Below the pieces are notes generated by a model, which saw only the letters and a list, made by a program, of their open reading frames with translations, searched no databases and was not told where the DNA came from. Of a DNA stretch of 64,000 nt, positions 1 through 8,100 are shown piece after piece. A program made the position numbers and the translations under genes. Positions within the stretch are counted from its first letter, which is position 1. Every line of letters begins with the position of its first letter. Source of the stretch: Paraburkholderia kururiensis JCM 10599 = LMG 19447 (GTDB lineage Bacteria; Pseudomonadota; Gammaproteobacteria; Burkholderiales; Burkholderiaceae); contig NZ_RJZE01000014.1 in assembly GCF_003986935.1 (NCBI RefSeq), positions 1-64,000 of the forward strand. The letters run 5' to 3'.

Positions 1-2
1 GC

Positions 3-440
3 GACACGCAGCGCTACCGGCTGGGCGTGAACCACCACCAGATTCCGGTGAATGCGCCGAAGTGTCCGTTCCACCACGCGTTCCACCGCGACGGCGCGAT
101 GCGCACCGACGGCAACCTGGGCGGCACGGTGAACTACGAGCCGAACCGCTTCGACGACTTCACGCAGGACCGCAACGCGGCAGAGCCGCCGCTTGCGGGC
201 GGCACCGTGGACCACTACGACCATCGTGAAGACGGCGACTACTACAGCCAGCCGGGCGCGCTGTTTCGTCTGTTCGACGCGGCTCAGCGTGAGCGCCTGT
301 TCGCGAACATCGCAGCGGCCATCGACGGTGTGCCGAAGGAAATCGTGGAGCGGCAGGTCGAGCATTTCCGCCGTGCCGATGCGGCGTATGCCGAAGGCGT
401 GATTGCGGCAATGGCTGCGCGGGCGGAAGCCGCGAAGTAA
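3..440 (+). CDS. katA: Catalase, C-terminal part (5' end outside window)
   Basis: This is the C-terminal 145 residues of a monofunctional haem catalase, which decomposes H2O2 to water and oxygen in the cytoplasm. The frame is open from base 3 and reads DTQRYRLGVNHHQIPVN, the conserved segment at the end of the catalase core. The helical tail of small-subunit catalases follows (NYEPNRFDD, then an amphipathic Ala/Glu-rich end). The protein stops without the extra flavodoxin-like domain of large catalases, so it is a small-subunit type. The haem-ligand Tyr and catalytic His lie upstream of the window. The katA symbol is the usual one for such genes; another kat name is possible. A Dps gene follows, which fits an oxidative-stress neighbourhood. 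Confidence 0.9.
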   Translation, partial: DTQRYRLGVNHHQIPVNAPKCPFHHAFHRDGAMRTDGNLGGTVNYEPNRFDDFTQDRNAAEPPLAGGTVDHYDHREDGDYYSQPGALFRLFDAAQRERLFANIAAAIDGVPKEIVERQVEHFRRADAAYAEGVIAAMAARAEAAK

Positions 441-530
441 AAGCCCGGCAATCGAGGCGCGTTGCGGACGGTGGGTGTTTCCGCCGTCCGCGCAGATCGA
501 GATGCAAGGCGAAGCAGGCGAAACACCGGG

Positions 531-560
531 CGAGGCGCTTCAGCGCCTCGTTCGTTCTTG
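531..560 (+). terminator. Probable catalase terminator
   Basis: Arms CGAGGCGC (531-538) and GCGCCTCG (543-550) with loop TTCA form an 8-bp GC hairpin followed by a T-rich stretch (TTCGTTCTT). It sits 90 bases after the catalase stop. A second, looser inverted repeat, GCGGACGG (464-471) with CCGTCCGC (484-491), lies just upstream. Confidence 0.5.
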
Positions 561-581
561 AAGTTGGAACGGAGAAGGATC

Positions 582-749
582 ATGAATTCGAACCCAATCG
601 CCCAGCGAGCCCATTCCGGCGCGGCAGTCGCATCCGCCTTTCATGCGGGCGGCGACATGCTGATGCGCAAGGCACTGGGTTTCGCGATCGTGAGTAGCGG
701 GTTTGCAGTGTTGGTCGTGCAAGGCGTGCAGCACGTACTGCGCGGCTAG
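582..749 (+). CDS. Small single-pass membrane peptide, function unknown
   Basis: A 55-residue frame starting at ATG 582, with GGAGAAGG placed correctly upstream. Residues about 28-50 (RKALGFAIVSSGFAVLVVQG) look like one transmembrane helix after a polar, Ala-rich N-terminus. I do not recognise a family. The start is favoured over upstream in-frame options because the Shine-Dalgarno match is good and the upstream part runs through the catalase terminator. Position between catalase and dps suggests, but does not show, a link to oxidative stress. Confidence 0.55.
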   Translation: MNSNPIAQRAHSGAAVASAFHAGGDMLMRKALGFAIVSSGFAVLVVQGVQHVLRG

Positions 750-917
750 GTCCGTGTCACGTGCGATGCGCGGTTCTTGACCCGCATGCCTGCGCGTGTG
801 CCACCGTGCGCAAGCGGATCGCTATTCCAAGCTAAACTGTCGCCTGCTCGAAGGTCCATGCATGGCGTCTGTCTCATGGGCCAGCGACGGTTCGAATCAC
901 TCTTCCAAGGAGTCATC

Positions 918-1406
918 ATGGCCAAAAAGGGATCCGTGCAGCAAGTCAACATCGGCATCAACGACAAGGACCGCAAGAAGATCGCGCAAGGCTTGTCGCG
1001 TCTGCTTGCCGACACGTACACGCTGTACCTGAAGACCCACAACTTTCACTGGAACGTGACGGGACCGATGTTCAACACGCTCCATCTCATGTTCGAAACG
1101 CAATACACGGAGCTCGCGCTCGCGGTGGACGCGATCGCCGAGCGCATTCGCGCGCTGGGCGAGCCGGCGCCGGGCAGCTATCGCGACTTTGCGAAGCTCT
1201 CGTCGATTCCGGAAGCGGACGGCGTGCCCGCCGCCGAGGAAATGATTCGCCAGCTGGTGCAAGGGCAGGAAGCCGTGGTGCGTACCGCCCGCGAAATCTT
1301 CCCGGCCACGGAAGCTGCCAACGACGAGCCCACCGCCGACCTGCTCACGCAGCGCATGCAGACGCACGAAAAGACTGCATGGATGCTGCGCGCAATGATC
1401 TCGTGA
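918..1406 (+). CDS. dps: Dps family DNA-binding ferritin-like protein
   Basis: A 162-residue Dps/bacterioferritin-like protein. Dodecamers of this family oxidise Fe(II) with H2O2, store iron and coat DNA in starved or oxidised cells. The family signature is clear: HNFHWNVTGP at residues 41-50 supplies ferroxidase histidines, followed by a helix with FETQYTELA. The Lys-rich N-terminus (AKKGS) resembles DNA-binding tails. The start at 918 is chosen over an upstream in-frame ATG at 777 because CAAGGAG lies at the right distance and the family begins here. It follows the catalase gene and stands alone as a transcription unit. Confidence 0.93.
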   Translation: MAKKGSVQQVNIGINDKDRKKIAQGLSRLLADTYTLYLKTHNFHWNVTGPMFNTLHLMFETQYTELALAVDAIAERIRALGEPAPGSYRDFAKLSSIPEADGVPAAEEMIRQLVQGQEAVVRTAREIFPATEAANDEPTADLLTQRMQTHEKTAWMLRAMIS

Positions 1407-1522
1407 TGTCCCGCGCGCGAACACGCGCCCTGCAGTAACGCGCGTGACGGCAGAGCCCGCTTGCCGGGCCTGCCCGCGCGGCCTGACCTACAATAGCGGG
1501 ATCGTTTTCACCGGCACGTCCC

Positions 1523-2386
1523 ATGTTCGCCCGACTCCCGCTGTATCTGCGCCTCGTCCGCATGGACAAGCCGATCGGCAGCCTGCTGCTGCTCTGGCCC
1601 ACGCTCAACGCGCTCTGGATCGCGTCCAACGGACACCCGCCGCTCCAGCTGCTCGCCATCTTCGTCGTCGGCACCGTGCTCATGCGCTCGGCGGGCTGTG
1701 CCATCAACGACTACGCGGACCGCGATTTCGACCGCTACGTGAAGCGCACCGCCGAACGGCCCATCACATCGGGCAAGATCAAGGCGTGGGAAGCCGTGGC
1801 ACTCGCGGTAGGGCTCTCGCTCATCGCGTTCCTTTTGATCCTGCCGCTGAACGCCTTAACGAAGGAGCTTTCCGTCGTGGCGCTCTTCGTGGCCGGCTCG
1901 TATCCGTTCACCAAGCGTTTCTTCGCGATTCCCCAGGCCTATCTCGGCATTGCGTTCGGTTTCGGCATTCCAATGGCGTTCGCGGCACTTCAGGACCACG
2001 TGCCCGTACTCGCGTGGGTGATGCTCGCGGCGAACGTGTTCTGGTCGGTGGCGTACGACACGGAGTACGCGATGGTGGATCGCGACGACGACATCAAGAT
2101 CGGTATCCGCACGTCGGCGCTGACCTTTGGCCGCTTCGACGTGCTCGCCATCATGCTCTGCTATGCCGCGACGCTGGGCATCTATGTCGGCGTCGGCGTC
2201 GTGCTGGGCTTCGGGTTGCTGTACTGGCTCGGCTGGGCAGCGGCGGCAGGTTGCGCCGTCTATCACTACACGCTGATCCGTAACCGCGAGCGTATGCCGT
2301 GCTTCGCGGCGTTCCGGCACAACAACTGGCTGGGCGGCGCACTCTTTGCAGGCATCGCCGCGCATTACGCGGCGGCTTCGTTCTAG
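1523..2386 (+). CDS. ubiA: 4-hydroxybenzoate polyprenyltransferase
   Basis: UbiA attaches the polyprenyl tail to 4-hydroxybenzoate in ubiquinone synthesis at the inner membrane. The 287-residue protein has the expected length and hydrophobic helices. Both Asp-rich, Mg-diphosphate-binding motifs are present: NDYADRDFD at residues 62-70 and YDTEYAMVDRDDD at 178-190. The start ATG 1523 gives the usual short N-terminus (RLPLYLRLVRMDKPIG). A TACAAT hexamer at 1489-1494 may be a -10 box, but no good -35 is spaced to it. The neighbour proC is convergent. Confidence 0.95.
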   Translation: MFARLPLYLRLVRMDKPIGSLLLLWPTLNALWIASNGHPPLQLLAIFVVGTVLMRSAGCAINDYADRDFDRYVKRTAERPITSGKIKAWEAVALAVGLSLIAFLLILPLNALTKELSVVALFVAGSYPFTKRFFAIPQAYLGIAFGFGIPMAFAALQDHVPVLAWVMLAANVFWSVAYDTEYAMVDRDDDIKIGIRTSALTFGRFDVLAIMLCYAATLGIYVGVGVVLGFGLLYWLGWAAAAGCAVYHYTLIRNRERMPCFAAFRHNNWLGGALFAGIAAHYAAASF

Positions 2387-2420
2387 TTTCTTCTGCTGCC
2401 CTCGGGCGCCGGCTTCGGGC

Positions 2421-3236
2421 TTACTGCTTGCCGAACGCCTCGCCCATTTCTTTCGCCCGCGCGTCCGCGGCCAGTGCGCCGCGCACGATCGCTTCCTTCA
2501 CGCCCGACGCGTCGAACGAGGCCAGCGCCGCCGCGGTGGTGCCGCCCTTCGACGTCACGCGCTCGCGCAGCACGGCCGGCGGCTCGTCGGACTGCGCCGC
2601 AAGCTGCGCCGCGCCCGCGAATGTCGCGATGGCGAGCGCGCGTCCCTGCTGCTCGTCCATACCCAACTGGCGTGCGGCTTCTTCGAGCGCCTCGATGAAA
2701 TAGAACACGTAGGCGGGGCCGCTGCCGGAGATTGCCGTGACGGCGTCGATCTTTGTTTCGTCGTCGAACCAGACGGTTTGGCCCACGGCGCCCAGCACCT
2801 GCGAGGCGAGCGCGCGGCCCGCTTCGTCCACCCCCGAGGTCGCCACGAGACCAGCCGCGCCCATGCCGATCAGCGCGGGCGTGTTCGGCATCGTGCGCAC
2901 GATGCGCGCGTGGCCGCCCAGCCAGCGAGAGAGGTCCGCGGCGCGGATGCCGGCCATGATGCTGATGACGACCTGCGTCGGCGCGAGGTGCGGTGCGAGC
3001 GCCGTTGCCACGTCCTTCGCGACCTGCGGTTTCACGGCGAGCACCACGGCGTCGTAGGCGGCGAGCGCCGCGTCGGCGGCGGCGCCGGTGCGGATGCCGA
3101 ATTGCTGCTCGCTGCGCGCGCGGGCGTCGGCATTCGGATCGATTGCGTAGAGGTCGCCGGGCGCCACGCCGCGGCGGATCATGCCGCCGATGAGTGCAGC
3201 GGCCATGTTGCCGCCGCCGATGAAGGCAATCTTCAT
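2421..3236 (-). CDS. proC: Pyrroline-5-carboxylate reductase
   Basis: ProC reduces 1-pyrroline-5-carboxylate to proline with NAD(P)H, the last step of proline synthesis. The 271-residue protein has the N-terminal Rossmann motif GGGNMA (residues 7-12), the AVKPQ segment (67-71), RTMPNTP (114-120) and the signature GSGPAYVF (171-178) in the dimerisation/active-site domain. Length is typical. It lies 32 bases downstream of the PLP-binding yggS gene; this yggS-proC pairing is very common in bacteria and suggests co-transcription. Confidence 0.95.
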   Translation of the reverse strand: MKIAFIGGGNMAAALIGGMIRRGVAPGDLYAIDPNADARARSEQQFGIRTGAAADAALAAYDAVVLAVKPQVAKDVATALAPHLAPTQVVISIMAGIRAADLSRWLGGHARIVRTMPNTPALIGMGAAGLVATSGVDEAGRALASQVLGAVGQTVWFDDETKIDAVTAISGSGPAYVFYFIEALEEAARQLGMDEQQGRALAIATFAGAAQLAAQSDEPPAVLRERVTSKGGTTAAALASFDASGVKEAIVRGALAADARAKEMGEAFGKQ

Positions 3237-3268
3237 GATGGTGATGAAAAGAGGTGAGAACGGGTGAG

Positions 3269-3967
3269 TCAGTGGGCGTATTGGCGCGCGCCGAAAATCG
3301 CGGTGCCGATGCGCACGATGGTGGCGCCTTCGAGCACGGCCGCTTCGAGGTCGGCGGACATGCCCATGGAAAGCGTATCCAGCGCGAGGCCGTCGGCGCG
3401 CAGCGAGTCGAAGAGCTCGCGCAGCATGCGGTGCGGCGCGCGTTGTGCCTCGAGGGTTTCGGCCGGCTCCGGGATCGACATCAGCCCGCGCAGACGCAGC
3501 TTCGGCAGCGCGGCAATCTCATGCGCGACGGCGGCGGCCTCGGCGGGCGTCACGCCGCTCTTCGACGCCTCGCCGCTCACGTTCACCTGGAGCAGGACGT
3601 TGAGCGGCGGCAGCGCGTCGGGCCGCTGCTCGGCGAGCCGCTGCGCAATCTTGAGGCGGTCCACGGAGTGCACCCAATCGAAGTGTTCGGCGACGGGGCG
3701 CGTCTTGTTCGATTGCAGCGGTCCGATGAAATGCCATTCGATGGATGCGCGCAGGTCGGCGAGCGCTTCGATCTTCGCGATGGCTTCCTGCACGTAGTTC
3801 TCGCCGAACGCGCGCTGGCCCGCGGCGTGGGCGGCGCGTACGTCGTCGGCGGGGAAGGTCTTGGAGACGGCGAGCAGCGCGACCGATTGCGGGTCGCGGC
3901 CGGCCGCGTGCGCCGCGCGCTCGATGCGCGCGTGGACGTCGGCGAGGTTATGGGCAATATCTGACAT
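3269..3967 (-). CDS. yggS: YggS/PLPBP family PLP homeostasis protein
   Basis: A 232-residue single-domain PLP-binding protein of the YggS/PROSC family, which buffers pyridoxal phosphate and affects amino-acid homeostasis; it has no known catalytic reaction. The cofactor lysine is K36 in LLAVSKTFP. GENYVQEA and the phosphate-binding SMGMSADLEAA near the C-terminus are also typical. It precedes proC closely. About 110 bases separate it from the end of glcF upstream, so it may have its own promoter. Confidence 0.93.
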   Translation of the reverse strand: MSDIAHNLADVHARIERAAHAAGRDPQSVALLAVSKTFPADDVRAAHAAGQRAFGENYVQEAIAKIEALADLRASIEWHFIGPLQSNKTRPVAEHFDWVHSVDRLKIAQRLAEQRPDALPPLNVLLQVNVSGEASKSGVTPAEAAAVAHEIAALPKLRLRGLMSIPEPAETLEAQRAPHRMLRELFDSLRADGLALDTLSMGMSADLEAAVLEGATIVRIGTAIFGARQYAH

Positions 3968-4078
3968 GACGCGCGGGCATGAAGCTGGACGGGGACGGCA
4001 GAGCGGACACCTGGCGAGCCATCTGGCGAATCCGTAGGCAAACCGGCAGGCAGGCGCGGTGCCGCGAGCAGGCGCCCA

Positions 4079-5317
4079 TTATACGGAGCCTGGATTGGCG
4101 AGCATATGCTCGACCAGCTCGATCCAGTGCGCGACGGGCAGGGAGGTACCGCTTTGCAGATGCGCGATGCAGCCGATGTTGGCCGACACGATCATCTGCG
4201 GCTCTACGGCGTGCAGGCGCTCCAGCTTCTGGTTGCGTAGCGCGTACGAGAGCTTTGGCTGCAGCAGCGAGTACGTGCCCGCCGAACCGCAGCAGGTGTG
4301 GCTGTCGGCGGGGAGTCGCACGTCGATGCCGAGCGTCGTGAGCAGGCGCTCGACGTCGCCCCTCAACTGCTGTCCATGCTGAAGCGTGCACGGCGGGTGG
4401 TACGCCACCGTATGCACGCTGCGCCGGCGCGCTGCTGCCGCCAGTTGCTCCTCGAACTGGGGCAGGATTTCCGAGATGTCGCGCGTGAGGTCGGCCACGC
4501 GGCGCGCCTTCTCCGCATACGCGGGGTCGTCGCGCAGCAGGTGCGCGTATTCCTTGACCGTTGCGCCGCACCCCGACGCGTTCATCACGATCGCCTCGAC
4601 GCCCTGCTCGACGTAGGGCCACCAGGCGTCGATGTTGTGACGGGCGTCGTCGAGGGCTTCGTCGTTGTAGCCGAGGTGCAGGCGGATCGCTCCGCAGCAG
4701 CCGGCGTCCGGCGCGACCACGGTTTCGATGCCGAGCGCGTCGAGCACACGCGCCGTGGCGGTGTTGACGTTCGGCATCATCGAAGGCTGCACGCAGCCGG
4801 CCAGCATCAGCATCTTGCGCGGATGCTTCGCGGTGGGCCACGCGAGCGCACGCTGGTGCGCGGGCACCTTGTCGCGCAGCTTCTTCGGCAGCAGCGCGCG
4901 CACGTGCTGGCCAAGCCGCATGGCGGGCGTGAAGACGGCGCTGTTGGGCAGGAAGCTCGCAAGGAAGCGGCGCAGCGCGCGCTGGCCCGCGGGCCGCGGC
5001 ACCTTCTCTTCGGCGAGCTTTCGGCCTATCTCCACGAGCCGGCCGTACTGCACGCCGGAAGGGCAGGTCGTTTCGCAGTTGCGGCAGGTGAGGCACCGGT
5101 CGAGGTGCGTCTGCGTGCTGCGCGAGACTTGCGACCCTTCCACCATCTGCTTGATGAGATAGATGCGTCCGCGCGGACCGTCCAGCTCGTCGCCGAGCAA
5201 CTGATAGGTGGGGCAGGTCGCGGTGCAGAAGCCGCAATGCACGCACTTGCGCAGAATGGCGTCGGCCTCGTTGCCGTCGGCGGTGTTGCGAATGAAGTCC
5301 GCGAGGTTGGTTTGCAT
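4079..5317 (-). CDS. glcF: Glycolate oxidase iron-sulfur subunit
   Basis: GlcF is the electron-transfer subunit of membrane-associated glycolate oxidase (GlcDEF). The 412-residue protein has two 4Fe-4S motifs: C25-x2-C28-x2-C31-x3-C35 in CVHCGFCTATCP and C75-x2-C78-x2-C81-x3-C85 in CLTCRNCETTCP. Two CCG domains follow, with GCCGA and TCCGSAGTY cysteine pairs. The start (MQTNLADF) is chosen because the frame upstream of it is a shadow through glcE. Only 8 bases separate it from glcE, so the two are translated from one message. Confidence 0.94.
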   Translation of the reverse strand: MQTNLADFIRNTADGNEADAILRKCVHCGFCTATCPTYQLLGDELDGPRGRIYLIKQMVEGSQVSRSTQTHLDRCLTCRNCETTCPSGVQYGRLVEIGRKLAEEKVPRPAGQRALRRFLASFLPNSAVFTPAMRLGQHVRALLPKKLRDKVPAHQRALAWPTAKHPRKMLMLAGCVQPSMMPNVNTATARVLDALGIETVVAPDAGCCGAIRLHLGYNDEALDDARHNIDAWWPYVEQGVEAIVMNASGCGATVKEYAHLLRDDPAYAEKARRVADLTRDISEILPQFEEQLAAAARRRSVHTVAYHPPCTLQHGQQLRGDVERLLTTLGIDVRLPADSHTCCGSAGTYSLLQPKLSYALRNQKLERLHAVEPQMIVSANIGCIAHLQSGTSLPVAHWIELVEHMLANPGSV

Positions 5318-5325
5318 CGCGTTGC

Positions 5326-6414
5326 TCAGAAATCGGGGTAGAGCCGGTTGCGGTTGAAAATGCGCGCCGGGTCGAACGCGGCTTTCAGCCCGCGATGGAT
5401 CTTCATCACGGGCGCCGGCAGCGGCGTGAACACGCCCGCGCTGCGGTCGTAGCCGTGGCCGGTTCGAAAGAGGGTGGCGTGACCGCCGGCCTGTTTCGCG
5501 CTCATGCGTACCGTCTGGGCGTCGGTGTCGGTGATCCACCAGCGTTGCGCGCCGCCCCATTCCATCAATTGAGCGCCCGGCAGTTGCAGCGGCTCGGCAA
5601 TCGAGGGCAGCGCGAGGCGCCACAGCGCCGACTTCGGCGCGATGCCGGTGAAGAACGGATCGGTCTGCTCGCGCAGGCCTGCCCAGAAACGTTCGGCCTC
5701 CACAGCATCCACCACTTCGCCGCCGAGCGTGGCGCGCGCCGTCTTGACGGCGGCCTCGGCGCCTGCGAGGCGCACCACCAGCGTGTCGTTGCGCCACGCG
5801 CTGCCCGTGATGGGCAGCGGGCGGCCGCCCCACTCGTTGAGCTTGCGCACGGCGTCGGTGCCGTTCATGTCGAAGCGAAGCGTTGCTTCGGCTTTGGGCA
5901 GCGGCAGCACCTTGACGGACAGTTCGAGCATCAGACCCAGGGTGCCGAGCGAGCCGGCGAGCAGGCGCGAGACGTCATAACCCGCCACGTTTTTCACCAC
6001 CTGGCCGCCGAAATGCAGCACCTGCCCCTGGCCATTCATGATGACGGCGCCGAGCACGAAGTCGCGCGGCGCGCCCGCGTACGGGCGGCGTGGCCCGGCA
6101 AGTCCGGCGGCGATGCAGCCGCCCAGCGTGGCCTGTGCGCCGAAGTGCGGCGGCTCGAATGCCAGCATCTGGTCGCGTTCGGCGAGCGTGGCTTCGATCT
6201 CGACGAGCGGTGTGCCGGCGCGCGCCGTGATGACGAGCTCGGGCGGATCGTAGGAGACGATGCCGCGGTGCGCGCGCGTATCGAGGATCTCGCCTTCCAG
6301 CGCCTGGCCGTACCAGTCCTTGGTGCCGCCGCCGCGGATGCGTAGCGCGCGTCCCTGGGCGCTTGCCGAGCGGATGCGCTCGGACCAGTCCGCGACGATG
6401 TCGTCCTCTTCCAT
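5326..6414 (-). CDS. glcE: Glycolate oxidase FAD-binding subunit
   Basis: GlcE is the second flavin-type subunit of glycolate oxidase, a short relative of GlcD. The 362-residue sequence has a PCMH-type FAD-binding fold: RIRGGGTKDWYG near residue 25, ATLGGCIAAGLAGPRRPYAG near 95, and GGQVVKNVAGYDVSRLLAGSLGTLG, which contacts FAD. The C-terminal domain is shorter than in GlcD, as is normal. It lies between glcD and glcF in the standard glcDEF order. Confidence 0.94.
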   Translation of the reverse strand: MEEDDIVADWSERIRSASAQGRALRIRGGGTKDWYGQALEGEILDTRAHRGIVSYDPPELVITARAGTPLVEIEATLAERDQMLAFEPPHFGAQATLGGCIAAGLAGPRRPYAGAPRDFVLGAVIMNGQGQVLHFGGQVVKNVAGYDVSRLLAGSLGTLGLMLELSVKVLPLPKAEATLRFDMNGTDAVRKLNEWGGRPLPITGSAWRNDTLVVRLAGAEAAVKTARATLGGEVVDAVEAERFWAGLREQTDPFFTGIAPKSALWRLALPSIAEPLQLPGAQLMEWGGAQRWWITDTDAQTVRMSAKQAGGHATLFRTGHGYDRSAGVFTPLPAPVMKIHRGLKAAFDPARIFNRNRLYPDF

Positions 6415-6548
6415 GGCGTCTTGTTCGTTGTAGGTCGTTCGATTGTACCGACTGGGTTTGCCCCCGCAACCGGAACGACCCTAAGCCCGGCCCCCGATCC
6501 ATCACGCCGCAGGCAATTGCAAAAAACCGTGGCTCAAAAGCCTGCGGC

Positions 6549-8042
6549 TCAGAACCGCGGCAGATCCGGATGCGGCAGCAGCCCGCCGCGCACGTGCAGC
6601 TTGCCGTACTCGGCGCAGCGCGCCCGCGTCGGAATGCCCTTGTCGGGATTGAGCAGTCCCGGCGGATCGAAGGCGCGCTTCACTGCGTGGAACGTGTCGC
6701 GCTCTTCCGTCGAAAATTGCACGCACATCGAATTGATCTTCTCGATGCCCACGCCGTGCTCGCCCGTCACCGTGCCACCCAGTTCGACACAGGTTTCGAG
6801 GATGTCCGACCCGAAGGCCTCGGCGCGGTGCCACTCGTCGAGGTCGTTGCCGTTGAAAAGAATCAGCGGATGCATGTTGCCGTCGCCTGCGTGGAACACG
6901 TTGATGCAGCGCAGCCGGTACTGCTCTTCCAGCGTCTTGATGCGCATGAGCAGCGGCCCGATGCTGCGCCGTGGCACGGTGCCGTCCATGCAGTAGTAGT
7001 CCGGCGAAATGCGGCCCGCGGCCGGGAATGCGTTCTTGCGGCCCGACCAGAAGCGCAGCCGCTCGGCTTCGGTGCGCGAAATCTGGATGCGCGTGGCGCC
7101 ATGCTCGCGCAGCACGGCGGTCATGCGCACCACTTCCTCGGCCACTTCTTCGGGCGTGCCGTCCGACTCGCACAGCAGGATGGCCTCGGCGTCGAGGTCG
7201 TAGCCCGCGCCGACGAATTCCTCCACCGCACGCGTGGCGGGGTTGTCCATCATTTCGAGCCCGGCTGGGATGATGCCCGCCGCGATGATGCCGGCCACCG
7301 CGTCGCCGCCTTTCACGACGTCGTCGAAGCTCGCCATGATGACCTGCGCCATTTGCGGCTTCGGAATGAGCTTCACCGTGACCTCGGTGACGATGGCGAA
7401 CATGCCTTCGCTGCCGATCAGCACGGCGAGCAGGTCGAGGCCCGGCGCATCGGGCGCGAGCGAGCCGAATTCCACGATGTCGCCGTCCATCGTCACCGCG
7501 CGCACGCGCAGCACGTTGTGGACCGTGAGGCCGTACTTGAGGCAGTGCACGCCGCCCGAATTCTCCGAGACGTTCCCGCCGATCGTGCAGGCAATCTGCG
7601 ACGACGGGTCCGGCGCGTAATAGAGGCCGAACGGCGCCGCCGCTTCGGACACTGCCAGGTTGCGCACGCCGGGCTGCACAGTGGCCGTACGCGCGTACGG
7701 GTCCACCTCGACGATTTTGCGAAAGCGCGCGAGCGAGAGCACGACGCCGTGGCGGATCGGCATGGCGCCGCCCGACAGGCCCGTGCCCGCACCGCGCGGC
7801 ACGATGGGCACGTCGAGGCGCCGGCAGATCTGCACGATGCGCTGCACCTGCGATTCGGTCTCGGGCAGCGCGACTGCGAGCGGCAGGCGCCGGTACGCCG
7901 AGAGACCGTCGCATTCGTACGCGACCGTGTCTTCCTCGCGGTAGAGCAGGCAGTGCGTCGGCAGCACGGCCATCAGCGCCTGCACGACTTCGCGCTGGCG
8001 TTGTGCGAGTGCGTCCGCTGTCAGTTCGCCCGGTGCGTTCAT
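6549..8042 (-). CDS. glcD: Glycolate oxidase catalytic FAD subunit
   Basis: GlcD is the catalytic flavoprotein that oxidises glycolate to glyoxylate, passing electrons on through GlcF. The 497-residue protein has the FAD-binding PCMH motif VPRGAGTGLSGGA, TIGGNVSENSGGVHCLKYG, and the C-terminal FAD-oxidase domain with VFHAGDGNMHP and GEHGVGIEK. Length matches the family. A 134-base gap separates it from glcE and 58 bases from the upstream paralogue; the four genes look like one operon. No GlcC-type regulator is visible nearby. Confidence 0.93.
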   Translation of the reverse strand: MNAPGELTADALAQRQREVVQALMAVLPTHCLLYREEDTVAYECDGLSAYRRLPLAVALPETESQVQRIVQICRRLDVPIVPRGAGTGLSGGAMPIRHGVVLSLARFRKIVEVDPYARTATVQPGVRNLAVSEAAAPFGLYYAPDPSSQIACTIGGNVSENSGGVHCLKYGLTVHNVLRVRAVTMDGDIVEFGSLAPDAPGLDLLAVLIGSEGMFAIVTEVTVKLIPKPQMAQVIMASFDDVVKGGDAVAGIIAAGIIPAGLEMMDNPATRAVEEFVGAGYDLDAEAILLCESDGTPEEVAEEVVRMTAVLREHGATRIQISRTEAERLRFWSGRKNAFPAAGRISPDYYCMDGTVPRRSIGPLLMRIKTLEEQYRLRCINVFHAGDGNMHPLILFNGNDLDEWHRAEAFGSDILETCVELGGTVTGEHGVGIEKINSMCVQFSTEERDTFHAVKRAFDPPGLLNPDKGIPTRARCAEYGKLHVRGGLLPHPDLPRF

Positions 8043-8100
8043 GAGGTCTCCCGCGTCGAGGGTGTCGGGTTTGTCGGGTTGTCGGGGCGTCGCCGCGCTG

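Noticed and set aside
795..917. OxyR site before dps
   Set aside because: A CTAT/TAAA-like fragment near 822-838 lacks the four-element spacing of OxyR sites.
1461..1494. Sigma-70 promoter before ubiA (TTGCCG and TACAAT)
   Set aside because: The two boxes are 22 bases apart, too far for a normal promoter.
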